Source: Trachythela sp. YZ-2020 (taxonomy: Eukaryota > Cnidaria > Anthozoa > Malacalcyonacea > Clavulariidae). From it: a stretch of 64,000 nucleotides of DNA. The stretch is taken from NCBI GenBank assembly GCA_016169945.1, contig JADLSH010000249.1, positions 806,001 to 870,000 of the forward strand, given 5' to 3'. Under the pieces are notes generated by a model. It was not told the DNA's origin and searched no databases. It saw only the letters and a list, made by a program, of their open reading frames with translations. Shown here in pieces: positions 49,448-59,558 of this stretch. Both the position numbers and the translations under genes were made by a program. How positions within the stretch are numbered: the stretch's first letter is position 1; the number at the start of each line of letters is the position of its first letter.

Positions 49448-51121
49448 TTAAATAAAGGTGATGCTTCTCTGTCGTACAACAGCAACAGGACCACTGGGAT
49501 GAGATGTAATGGATGGGAGTAATAATTCATCGTCCCTTTCGTTACCAAGAAACGTTGAGGTCTCCAGTTCACAAGTTTCCGAGTAACATAGAAGGAAATA
49601 GGAATCTTTCTTCTCGGTTAAGACAATTATTTTACAAATGACATGGTTAATTGCCACCCCCATGACCGAATGATCTTCTAGTACTTTTATTATCGACTTC
49701 AGATTACCTTCCTCGGACAAAATCTGCAGCATGTTGTCGTTGATAAAATCCGACGTGATGATTTCATTCTGCTTTGAAATACTCAATCTGCGTAGGTAAC
49801 ATGAATCACTTTGAAACTTGTCTTTCAACTGTCCAGTCTTTTCACAGACATACACATGAGAATCACCTGTTCTGAACATGATGATATTATTGTTTTTGTT
49901 TATAGCGATTTCCATCAGAAGCAAATTTGTTGCATCGAGAAAATCCAATGTGCACTCGTGTTTTACATTGTAATTCTCATCGAATACATTCAACACGAGA
50001 CTTTCCACATCGCCATTTTCCGTACGTGTTTCAAGCCATCTCACCACATAAACATCATTATTGTTATCAACAGCAAGTCCTGTAATACGTTGGTTGATAA
50101 CTTTACCTTCATTTAGCTCAGGCAATTTAACCACCTTGCGTTCACCTGTTCTGCAAAAAATCACGATGTTGTCATCATCATACCGCTCTTTAACAACAAC
50201 ATCCCCATGACTGTTCACAGCAGATATACGCGGATCTATTTCTTCATCAAGTATCAGTCCGTTAGGATGTTGTGTCAATTCTTTACCCATAGACTTTCTT
50301 GCAGAAATCTCCGACCATTCTAACATTGGGCAAAAACTGCGATCAGCAAGTTCAATTGTTGGCCAGACGTGCAAGTCAAGTGAATAATTATTGCGGAATT
50401 TTGAAACATATTGAAATAGAACAGAATTTATCATCATTACCGATTTGACGTTCTCCGCTCGTTCTGCTTTACCTAACAGCGACTTGACACCACCATTGAG
50501 ATACACCGTGAATATCTCTTGAATGGCAGGTAAGCTATGTAGCTCTTGAAGAAACGACAGACACCCTGTAATTGCGGTTTCTGGACTATCGAGAAATCCC
50601 AGCATGTCGGAAACTATACGTAGCTTGGCAGAAAAAATTCTGTCATGAATACTTAAAGCCTCATTACAGAAAGCATCGGTTGCTCTCTCACGAGCGTACT
50701 CGAATCTTTTCATAGCATATTCAAACTCTTTATCTGAGTTGATTTTAAGCTCTCCCATGGCGTGAGAAAGTTGCAAGGATTCGTTTAGAATACCAGTCTC
50801 AACACCACTCGGCATTCTTGATGCTTGGCCGCGGTCATCTTGAACATCGCTCAGCACAGCTTTCTGCTCGAGCTTTGATTTATTTAGAGAAACATTCAGT
50901 AACTCTACGCCTTCTTTTAGGAAACGGTAACTGCTGAGCATATCTTTGCGTGAAAGACCGTCAAGTTTTGTCTTGATGTCGTTCAACTCGCGTACGACAA
51001 CCTCGCGAATTTTTGCATCTGTAACATCGCCGTCCTTCAGTTTAGCTGCAGTCGTATCACGAGCCTTGTTCCACAATAAGCCCACAGTCGAACTTAAAAT
51101 GCTCGTAACAATGGAAGTCAT
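49448..51121 (-). CDS. Array gene copy 7, intact and diverged in the middle (type II end)
   Basis: Single-exon frame of 557 codons from the ATG at 51119-51121 to the stop at 49448. Residues 1-88 are identical to the other copies. From there to about residue 375 it differs at many positions (VLSDVQDDRGQASR for VLSEVQGDGGEASG, AMGELKINSDKEFEYAMKRF, RTGERKVVKLPELNEGKVIN) while staying open and keeping the same domain layout. The last 180 or so residues return to near identity with the type II copies. The differences are mostly substitutions that keep the frame, as expected of a gene under constraint. This argues that the protein is, or was recently, functional. Domains are as for the copy at 23612-25288. 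Confidence 0.87.
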   Translation of the reverse strand: MTSIVTSILSSTVGLLWNKARDTTAAKLKDGDVTDAKIREVVVRELNDIKTKLDGLSRKDMLSSYRFLKEGVELLNVSLNKSKLEQKAVLSDVQDDRGQASRMPSGVETGILNESLQLSHAMGELKINSDKEFEYAMKRFEYARERATDAFCNEALSIHDRIFSAKLRIVSDMLGFLDSPETAITGCLSFLQELHSLPAIQEIFTVYLNGGVKSLLGKAERAENVKSVMMINSVLFQYVSKFRNNYSLDLHVWPTIELADRSFCPMLEWSEISARKSMGKELTQHPNGLILDEEIDPRISAVNSHGDVVVKERYDDDNIVIFCRTGERKVVKLPELNEGKVINQRITGLAVDNNNDVYVVRWLETRTENGDVESLVLNVFDENYNVKHECTLDFLDATNLLLMEIAINKNNNIIMFRTGDSHVYVCEKTGQLKDKFQSDSCYLRRLSISKQNEIITSDFINDNMLQILSEEGNLKSIIKVLEDHSVMGVAINHVICKIIVLTEKKDSYFLLCYSETCELETSTFLGNERDDELLLPSITSHPSGPVAVVRQRSITFI

Positions 51122-52220
51122 ATTTGAATATAACACAACGATACTGCTTGCAATTGCACAAGATACAGAGTTTAGAAATATGTGTCCAAACGCATTCGCT
51201 CATGAAATATATAGTAAGAATGATGTAATAGCTATGCTGTTCCTGTCACATGACAGGTCTGATTAATACATCAAATATATTGTTCAAAAGCCCCGAATTT
51301 CATTTCTTTTTGCTAGTATAGTTAAACACTGAACATCAAGTTGCCATTATATCTGAGAAATTTTAAATCTTATTCAAAGATAAATACTCGACCTTCAAAC
51401 GTGAAAATATCACGCGTCAACTTGTAACCTAATTATCACGCTGTCAAAAATACCATGGCAGCAACAGGCTGACGCAAAAAACAGTCTATGATTTTACATA
51501 TTCCAGGAAAAATTTCAACACTGGTGTATTTATAGTTATAAATATATTAGACTATCGCTTGTTTGCTGGGTATTAGTCAGTCTAAATTCTTAAATATGAA
51601 AATGTATCCGAAGTGGATATGTCGCCATGAATAAAATATGTCCAAACGCATTCGCTCATGAAATATAATATAATGGTACTACTAAATATAAACTACTGTC
51701 GGTAGTTTAAAGAAGGAAAGACCATGCTTTCTGCTGCTTGAACAACCATAAAATGCACAGTTTTCGCCAGGCATGGCGTTTATCTTGCCATTCAGCAAAA
51801 AAGTAGAATTAAAATAAAAAAACAACCGCTTTAAAATTGAAATTTCGAACGCAGATTTTGTATGTATTCTCTATAGTTATATAAGCGATTGAAATCTGAT
51901 GCAGGGAACGAACCACGTGACCCTTCGAAACAAGGTTGAATAACATAATTTGTCACGTGGTACAAGTAGCCTAACCAGTCTCCTTCTATTAACCGTGATT
52001 AATTTAACTCATTGACAGTGTATTTCCAAGTATATGGTGTATATATGATGTCATATCTACGCATAGTATGTTGTTCCTGTAGATTACGTGCATGGGTGTG
52101 TTTGAGGAAGATATACACGGAGAAAAAGGAAGCTTTGTTGAAATGTAAATTATTCTCAAGTGAAGACGTAAATCCACGCCTTCCTGTACAGGAAACTGCA
52201 GCAGTTGAGTAAGTCTTTGT
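51122..52220. repeat. 5' flank of gene copy 7
   Basis: Aligns with 12345-13450, with the diverged variants of the left edge (for example CCCTTCGAAACAAGG, as at 2697). It retains the two CACGTG motifs (near 51915 and 51953). No gene is seen. Confidence 0.65.
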
Positions 52221-52604
52221 CAGGGCATATTTTAAGGATTTCTAAGTGGGGGGCCATTTGTGAAAAAGGGCCCTTAATCTGAGTGCTGAAGGCGCGAGCC
52301 CTGTAGGGCTCTGGAGCTCTGAAATCTGGAGCTCTGAAATTGCCAATTCTGAATACTATAAGATTGAATATTTTACTTGTAATCCAATAGTAGTTCAATG
52401 TTTTAACTAAAACTTTAAAAATGTCTAACTATATAAGCCATAAAAACAATATTTCGTTAAACACAGACAAATCATTTACTCTGTAAATGACCCAATGTAT
52501 AAAGGGCCCAGGGAGTGGGGGGCCAATTTTGTGTGAGTGGGGGGCCATCAAGAGGGCCTGGGGGGCCAAGTGGCCCCCCAGTATATATGTTAAAATATGC
52601 CTTG
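52221..52604. mobile_element. hAT-like miniature element with 8-bp target duplication
   Basis: It starts CAGGGCATATTTTAAGG and ends CCTTAAAATATGCC-like (TTAAAATATGCCTTG), giving imperfect terminal repeats of about 15 bp. It is flanked by GTCTTTGT at 52213-52220 and 52605-52612. All other units have an uninterrupted ...GTCTTTGTGTGAAAAACC..., which is the empty site. It is 384 bp long, with GGGGGCCA repeats inside and no coding capacity. The 8-bp duplication and CAGGG terminus fit the hAT superfamily. Confidence 0.9.
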
Positions 52605-52822
52605 GTCTTTGTGTGAAAAACCATCAAGTATATATAGTGTCGATGTCGTTAAAAATGGGTGTTTCAGATTCAAAATTGTTCGGTTGAAGCTATGGGTTGT
52701 TTTTACAAATCCTTGTTCACAGTGTGGGATGAGAATATTATCTTTAACATTTCAATAGAAAATTGAACAAACTGTTTTTGCGGATTGCGTCAGCACATTT
52801 CATTGAACCATATCAATCCAAC

Positions 52823-53512
52823 TTCGGAAAAACATAGTATATTATACTGATGTTTAAAATCAAAAATAAAAATGTCTGTTTCACAATAAGGCAAAACGCA
52901 TAATATACAGTCACAGACTCTAATTTAGAGCATCCTGCTGGGCGCAAGTAAATTGTAAATATTCGGGTCCCTGAAGTGGCGTTTCCTGCATTCTGCGTAA
53001 ACGTTTTATAGCATTCAGAAAGTTATATAACCATCGTAAAATACACAATTTAGACTGCACATTTCAGCATTATAAATGACCAAATGGCCGAATTGGAAAG
53101 AATTTATAAGCTCATGCATCAACGTCACTTTTTGGGGAAAGTTCTTCAACTAGATACGGCAGAACGGTTGAAAAGGAATTTTCGTTCAGTTCAAACAGTT
53201 TTCAATTTTCAGTTTATATCGCTATTATTGCTTTGGACCGCACTTTTAATATTTCCGATATCAATGACAGGTTTTCCGAATTTAGTAATTTTAATTTAGA
53301 AAATGAAGTCCGTATTTGCGACACATTCCAATGATCTCAATAAACAAACAATTTCAGTCGCTTTTGTAACATTGGAAACTTCGTATTTCTGAATAGGATT
53401 CAATTTTCTGAACACGAATCTCAATAGTTTTAATTTCGAATATTATCTGGTACTATATACAAACGCCACAGAGTTGACTAAATCGTGCATCTTCACACAC
53501 AATATACAGAAT
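52823..53512. repeat. Boundary module, right copy and end of the array locus
   Basis: Aligns with 4916-6470 but lacks the 210-bp segment near 5236-5452 and the solo LTR. Array homology stops near 53512 (after ATATACAGAATAC). Confidence 0.8.
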
Positions 53513-54040
53513 ACTAGGTTACCCATAGGGTAGTAATGCTGCCTATGGCAGCAAACCACAAAGTTGTGTCGCACAAATTAAATCCCAACTTCTGGGTGTT
53601 AAACGAGACGTTCAGAAATAGCAGCAGAAATAGCATATGGTCGTTAAGCAGAAGATTACAGTATTCATTGATGAATATTTGAAACTCTTGCCTGGAAATG
53701 CATAAAATAACTTTATTAACTTATATTAATAGTTTTTAATAGTACTATTAAGGCACCTTCAAATTCAACAATATGTTAATTTATGAAAGATTCTCTACAT
53801 TATAAAATAAGAAAAACATGAGAATGTTTACATGAACATTGTACGTTCAACACAATACTGAATGTATTCATGTTTTTAACTGTAAACATATATAGGCCAC
53901 ATGCACTGTCTCGGCGTCTGTACTCTGTAGTATGGTCGCACGCAAAGTATCAGCTAACATCTCAAGGTAATTGGGGCTATTAGTATAAATGCGCAATAAA
54001 ACAGTGTAATCAAATGTGTCTTTTGACTATCATGGACTTT
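53513..54040. other. Unassigned intergenic sequence
   Basis: No gene, RNA gene or defined repeat is recognised. It is AT-rich. Confidence 0.3.
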
Positions 54041-54410
54041 CTAGACACTAGTTTTATTTATTTACAAACTTAGCCATTAGGCAGGTTAACCCTACAGAGC
54101 TTATTGCTCCATTTACAGGGTTCCTAAATACAAACAATAATACATTATTTACAACACATTTTAACCACAAGACTTGACAACGAACGACACACGTGACACT
54201 TAACACATATACTTTTAAACGTTTGTGGAGCATCAATATCATATATTTGTTCAGTCATAGTATGATAGTAAGTCAACAGGTAGGATTTGAATTGGCCAAT
54301 AGTAATGCCTGCTTCTCGGATATGTGGTGGTAGAGAGTTGAAGACTCTAGGAGTTCTATTATAAAAACTGTTCTGAAAGGTTAAAGTGTTTTGCATGGTG
54401 AAAAGATAAT
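54041..54410 (-). mobile_element. Non-LTR retrotransposon remnant, reverse transcriptase C-terminus
   Basis: A minus-strand frame (54145-54396) contains FQNSFYNRTPRVFNSLPPHI followed by a GQFKSYL stretch. This is the characteristic end of reverse transcriptase polyproteins of the Jockey/CR1/L2 group, where an R-x-WNSLP motif precedes the terminus. Related coding sequence continues out of frame just upstream. It is a 5'-truncated, inactive copy. Confidence 0.75.
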
Positions 54411-54643
54411 AGTAGTTTTGTAACGCATTAACATACGTGGTGTTTCCTCCAAAACAAAACTACGTACTATTATCAATATCATGTTTATGCTGAGATGATG
54501 ATCGGTAGTTCTCGAGGGTGATGTTCATATATACAATCTTATAGACCTAACCGGGCAAATGTTTATCACACGAGTATAATTATATCAAATGTATGAATAA
54601 CTTAAAAGTAGAACAAAAAACCTAAAAGGCTCACTTTTATACT

Positions 54644-54896
54644 ACAATCGTGGACATAACAGTTGATAAAATTGCTTAAATTTTCCGGAACACACATTTG
54701 ACTAACTTCATTAGGCTTTCGCCCCCCTCTCCCCCAACCAATGTTGCTATTATTATCCCCAGACTTAAAACGCAACATAACAACATTGTCTTGGGGGAAG
54801 GGGGGATATCCAAGGTCAAATACAGAAATTATAGTACAATTTATACTCTGACAGACGCATCTTGGAATTTTATTAACAAGTTATGTCCAGGATTGT
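54644..54896. mobile_element. Miniature inverted-repeat element, copy 1
   Basis: It starts ACAATCGTGGACATAAC and ends GTTATGTCCAGGATTGT, so the terminal repeats pair with one mismatch. An inner inverted pair (CCCCCCTCTCCCCCAACCAA and the matching TTGGGGGAAGGGGGG) makes the element fold back. It is 253 bp and appears identical to 56316-56568. A two-base flank repeat (CT) is possible. No coding capacity. Confidence 0.85.
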
Positions 54897-55518
54897 CTGA
54901 GAACGGACCTTGAAATAGCGAGAATATGTTGGGTTATATTGACGATTTAACGTCTGAATTACTCTGCTAAGCATTAGATTGTTATAAAACAGACCGTGTT
55001 TTAAAGATTTAAAAGGAATTGTGCGATTATTTATTTCTTAAGTGTTGCATAAACATATAATACGCGAAATTGACTGTTGAAATTAATAGCGCGCGTAACA
55101 ATTCTACTGTCAAGGTAATGAGCGTGCAGGGTAACTATTGCCAATATCGTATATAGAATGTATGATCTGTCCTTATTTGGCAATTATCATCTTGCAGTGT
55201 AAGTCACTCTAATTTAAAGTCAATTTTAAGCATTTTTACCGACATTGCTCACGGGAAACTGAAGTAATTTGCATTATAGGCCTGTTAAATCTTGGTCGAA
55301 ATCACCATGTCTTTGTTTATACCGTTATATACAGCGTTTATAATAAGCATATAACTAGAGTTTAAAAGCATTTGTAGGATATAAAACAGAACTTGCTATG
55401 TACTAGTGCATTATCAGTTCGAATAACTTAGGATATATGAGTGTGTGCGAACATATATCCGTAGCAAAAGTCGAATGTAATATGATGCGCACTTCATTGA
55501 GACTCAATGGATAATAAC
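54897..55518. other. Unassigned intergenic sequence
   Basis: AT-rich; no gene or clear repeat is recognised. Confidence 0.3.
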
Positions 55519-55932
55519 CCGACGGTTAACCGCACGGTTAACCATAGCTAAATCTTAATTATATTTAAAGCAATGTTATAAATTTATACTTTTTGGTACT
55601 TGATTATTTTATTAGATATAAAGGAACCCTTAAGAAACGTTTTAGGAGCAATTACTGTTACCATTGGCGTATTCAAACGGTTAACCACGGTTAACCACTA
55701 TTTTGTGTATATAATTGAGTCTTTAGTTACTTAAATTACAGTGGTTAACCGTGGTTAACCGTCGTAGTTTTTAACAATTCATAGTTGTGAACACTTGATT
55801 CTTTTCTATGGTTAACACTATGTTTAGAAACAGCACAATATGCTAAAATGCAGGCACATTTATCGCCACAAAGTCACAATTTCTCATTATTGCTCATGGT
55901 TAACCGTGAGTTAACTGTGGTTAACCGTTCGG
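55519..55932. repeat. GTTAAC cluster in nested palindromes
   Basis: Ten GTTAAC hexamers, mostly as GGTTAACC, lie in about 415 bp. The outer arms (55519-55547 and about 55895-55932) are roughly inverted copies of one another. The inner arms (55678-55699 and 55740-55761) are a perfect 22-bp inverted repeat with a 40-nt loop. This could be a foldback transposon or a cluster of binding sites. Confidence 0.75.
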
Positions 55933-56315
55933 CGCTACTGGATACCAGTAGGTCTTACTCGCCCCAAAATGCGATTTATGTCCACTTTATATTTACAAAG
56001 CATCCCAATTAACGGCAAAACACAGATATTAAATTCTCCTGATACATTTCTTACAAAATATTTTTAACCTTTAGGTTTATGTACTGCATACGCATGTACT
56101 TGCACTAAAGACGCTCGTGAGCAATATTTTGTCAAATTCACATATATAGTCTTTATCAGCATTGCCTTTGCTTAAGCATTAACAATAGTTCAAAAACTTA
56201 AAGGTTAGCATCATTTGAAAGCTTAGTGGTATGTCCTTAGACAAATGTGTAAAATGGACCTTACGATTATCGGTAACTGATTGCGTGTACCTTCGAAAAC
56301 TGCAATGTATCACAG
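55933..56315. other. Unassigned intergenic sequence
   Basis: AT-rich; no gene or clear repeat is recognised. Confidence 0.3.
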
Positions 56316-56568
56316 ACAATCGTGGACATAACAGTTGATAAAATTGCTTAAATTTTCCGGAACACACATTTGACTAACTTCATTAGGCTTTCGCCCCCCT
56401 CTCCCCCAACCAATGTTGCTATTATTATCCCCAGACTTAAAACGCAACATAACAACATTGTCTTGGGGGAAGGGGGGATATCCAAGGTCAAATACAGAAA
56501 TTATAGTACAATTTATACTCTGACAGACGCATCTTGGAATTTTATTAACAAGTTATGTCCAGGATTGT
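56316..56568. mobile_element. Miniature inverted-repeat element, copy 2
   Basis: Same 253-bp element as 54644-54896 with the same ends and, by eye, no differences. A two-base flank repeat (AG) is possible. The flanking sequence is unrelated to copy 1, so only the element itself was copied. Confidence 0.85.
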
Positions 56569-56774
56569 AGCTTCGGGCCTTCGGCGAACCGTCCACTGGC
56601 ACTGACTTAAAGATTTCGCTCCATTTATTATTATCTGTATGAATTGCCAAGCATTTGAAAGTGAACTGAACTATGTGGATTTCTTATAAATTTCATGTAA
56701 ACTAAATTTTCCACCTTTTAAATAACTTTTAAGACGTCATTTTCGTCCCGAAAATCCAAATTAAGTTCACCACC

Positions 56775-56985
56775 CCCCTTCCCCCAATTTCAATGTTGAA
56801 TTGCTATGTTCTTTGTAATTGAAACAATGAAACATAACGTGAAACTAGAACCGAGACTGGTTCATTGGGAGTCGAAATCCAACATATGATATTTTAATTC
56901 AACTTATATACTGTTATATCGAAATACAACATTGAAATTGGGGGAGGGGATTTGTCTCAAATATTTTGTGGACGATTGTAGCTCA
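56775..56985. repeat. Foldback repeat related to the 253-bp element
   Basis: CCCCCCTTCCCCCAATTTCA with TGTTGA (about 56773-56798) returns inverted as CAACATTGAAATTGGGGGAG (56928-56947). The right end TGTGGACGATTGT resembles the ACAATCGT end of the 253-bp elements. The left end is not clear. Confidence 0.55.
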
Positions 56986-57330
56986 AATTTGATTGGTTCT
57001 TAGTGATTACAGATTTTTGCACTGTGTTACAAAAATTGCACTAACTGTGATTACAGTAAACTAAGGGCAGTTATCGCGACACATGTGACGGCTGCAACTA
57101 CCGTGTGTGGTAATTGCGACAAGTGCAACGGCTGTTAGTGCCGGACAGCATTCGAGAAATCTGAAACTGCTACTCAAGAATCCTCGTACATGTATATATT
57201 CTTTTAAAATTTAACTATTCATTAATTAATAAAATTAATAATATAACCAATCAGAACGCAGCTTCTGAGGCTGACTCTCTCTTATCGATCCACTGATACC
57301 ATTAAAAAGTATTCCACTTTAACTTAGCAC

Positions 57331-57336
57331 TTTATT
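57331..57336 (-). promoter_or_regulatory. Candidate poly(A) signal of TMEM258
   Basis: TTTATT on this strand reads AATAAA on the minus strand, about 130 bases past the TMEM258 stop codon. Confidence 0.5.
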
Positions 57337-57467
57337 TCTACATTTTAATTTTTTTACAGAGTTTATCACACATTAAAGGTAGACAACAGATTGACAATGT
57401 TTGCCCCCACTTCTCTAACTGCATGGCAACTGCATATCATTTAAAAAATTGTTTCCAACAAGATATG

Positions 57468-59062
57468 TTAGATGAAAATTCCCACCCATAAGAGAAGGAA
57501 TAGAATGCCAAACCCTAAGAACAGCGACGCGACTAAAGCTACTAGCAATTCTTTATAAATATCTCGTGTGAATTTACTCGATGTGACCTCGTATCTGATT
57601 ATGTTAAGAAAAATACCTAACCTAGTGCTTTCATTGCTAAGCCAGGCTGCACTGTTTAGCAACATAAATATAGCCTGCAAGGCCAAAGACCAGGCCTCAC
57701 AGGCTACATAAATATGGCAAGCAGGCCAGGGTGCATTTGAAGGGCGATACGCCGAAGATTTTCGGCGTGGACTTCAAAAAATCGTGGCGTATCGGCGTGC
57801 AATAAAGGATTTTTTAGCGTTCTGGCGTACATTGAAAATTAGATAGTCTATAAAATGGCGTAATTTGGCGTCACGGCGTCTTCGAATTTCGTAAGTTTGC
57901 TTATCGTAAGTCGTATAAACGTGCCGCTACGAGTGTAGGAAGCGACAGAATGAACCATGTTTTGAAAAATTCTGGTCCTATTATATTTGCATATTACATG
58001 ACGTTCTGTAGCCAACTGGTTGTTAGACGCGCGGGCACTTATTAACACGAAACTTATTCAATTTTAAACTGTTCTTTTTCTCAGGTCAATAATCTCAATC
58101 TCGAGTTTTTCTGATTTGATGATTTCAGTCAGGTACATGTATAATATTTACATTTTATCAATGAAATTATGTGTTAAAACTATACCACCTGATGTTTTTA
58201 GGTTTTTTAAACACTGTACCTGGCGTTTTATTTGTTAAAATTTTTTCATGGATATTTAAAAACATGACCATGTCGGCGCGAAGCTAATATGCTGCTGGCG
58301 CATCTTCGGCGTGAGCTTAACTTAAAATGCACCCTGGCAAGCAGGCCTAAGCTACCTATGTAAACATCCCCTAATTACGAGAAGATCTAGTCGAGTTAAA
58401 ATCGAGACAAATCGTTGTTTTGGTCAAAGGATACACAAAGAACCAAGCAGTAAAGAACAATCCTATGGACATGAGGACCAAAGTCAGATGTGGAAAGACG
58501 GCTGGATTGACCGGGCTGACATATCTGCTCATTTGGATCTCCTGGGAAAAAGTGAGACGTTAAATTAACAAATCAATTGATGGGTAAATATAATGACATT
58601 TTTAAAGAATGAGGCAGTTTAATACAGCGCTAACTTAATATGGGATTCGTACACTTCAATTGATTAAAATCAATATTTTTGCTACATATTGTAGCAATTT
58701 CATGTAAATATACTATACTATACAATAATACTATACATATTGAAATATATGTATAAAAATAATCAGCCAATATTCAAATCGTGGAAACCTGCTATTTAAA
58801 ACAGCTATTGCTATTGCTTTATAATACGCTTCATAACTTTAATATCTATGTCTTTATTAGCAACAAGTTGACGTGTCCATTGGGACCCAAGTCTGACTCG
58901 AAATATAGCCAAAACAAAACAATAAATAATGCTAAAAATTTTGCTCTATTTAACCAAAAATTGATTTATTTGCAAAGATAGAATATAGATCTAACAACCT
59001 ATGGCCTTAAATTAAAACAACATACAGTGATGGATGCAATAAAAAGGGATTTTTCTCACCAT
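57468..59062 (-). CDS. TMEM258, oligosaccharyltransferase complex subunit (three coding exons)
   Basis: Coding exons on the minus strand are 59060-59062 (ATG only), 58435-58541 and 57468-57594. The splice sites read ATG|GTGAGA, TTTCCCAG|GAGATC, TTCTTTGT|GTATCC and AATCAG|ATACGAGG. The product is 78 residues; human TMEM258 has 79. Conserved stretches are [46 protein letters not shown] and [12 protein letters not shown], with two membrane-spanning segments. The family is a small subunit of the ER oligosaccharyltransferase, needed for N-glycosylation and ER homeostasis. It is unusual that the first coding exon supplies only the start codon. The second intron holds a hAT-like element (57726-58337). 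Confidence 0.93.
57726..58337. mobile_element. hAT-like element with 8-bp target duplication in a TMEM258 intron
   Basis: It starts CCAGGGTGCATTT and ends AAAATGCACCCTGG, with terminal repeats of 13 bp or more. It is flanked by CAAGCAGG at 57718-57725 and 58338-58345. It is 612 bp long, with several GGCGTA/GGCGTC strings near both ends and no transposase frame. It is non-autonomous; the 8-bp duplication suggests hAT. Confidence 0.9.
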
Positions 59063-59558
59063 TTTGGCAACTCTGTTCTGGCTAGCAAAACAAAGGGAAA
59101 GAGAGAGCAGCAACTGACCGTGATAATTTGCCGGCTCAGTGGCCAATTTTTCGGGGGGAAAGTTGAAAAACATAAAGCAGAAAAAAATCACAAACAAAAC
59201 TGTTGATCATGTTTTTGGTGATATTTTTTAAATTAACGCTTTAAGAATGAATCTATTTGCGCTAAATAGTGCAAAGATGCTTTTCCCCCTCTTAATCTTA
59301 CAGAAAAACACCCAAGTTCAAGTTAGTGGAAAAGTTTATCCCCCCCGTATTTGACAGTGCTTTCATTCTTTCAATCAGAGGGCTTTCAATATTTATATCC
59401 AATGGATACACAATCAATATTTCTTGTGTTTATATTGTCAAAGCGGCACGAAAATTAGTCGTCCGTGAAAAATTCAAAACAATAACAGTTCTGCCCTGTA
59501 AAAAGAATTAAAGCTTTAAGCTTTCGCTAAATTTTAAAGATTTTTAAAGAATTTTCTG
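59063..59558. promoter_or_regulatory. Divergent promoter region between TMEM258 and the TCP11-family gene
   Basis: The two start codons point away from each other about 500 bp apart, so both promoters and 5' untranslated regions must lie here unless upstream non-coding exons exist. No TATA box is convincing on either strand. Confidence 0.5.

Larger units (their letters stand above)
6340..52822. repeat. Tandem gene array, period about 6.46 kb
   Basis: Stop codons of successive gene copies lie 6472, 6470, 6431, 6466, 6481 and 6458 bases apart, and the spacers align almost base for base. The array holds seven minus-strand gene copies and six complete spacers, plus an interrupted spacer on the left (6340-10669). 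The short third period is explained by a loss of about 43 bp near 25473. Most differences between neighbouring copies are single-base indels, so duplication or homogenisation was recent. Left and right edge copies are more diverged than the middle ones, as expected where unequal exchange homogenises the interior. Confidence 0.95.

Noticed and set aside
6340..52822. CRISPR-like or bacterial operon reading of the repeats
   Set aside because: The repeat unit is kilobases long, contains genes, and the window has spliced animal genes.
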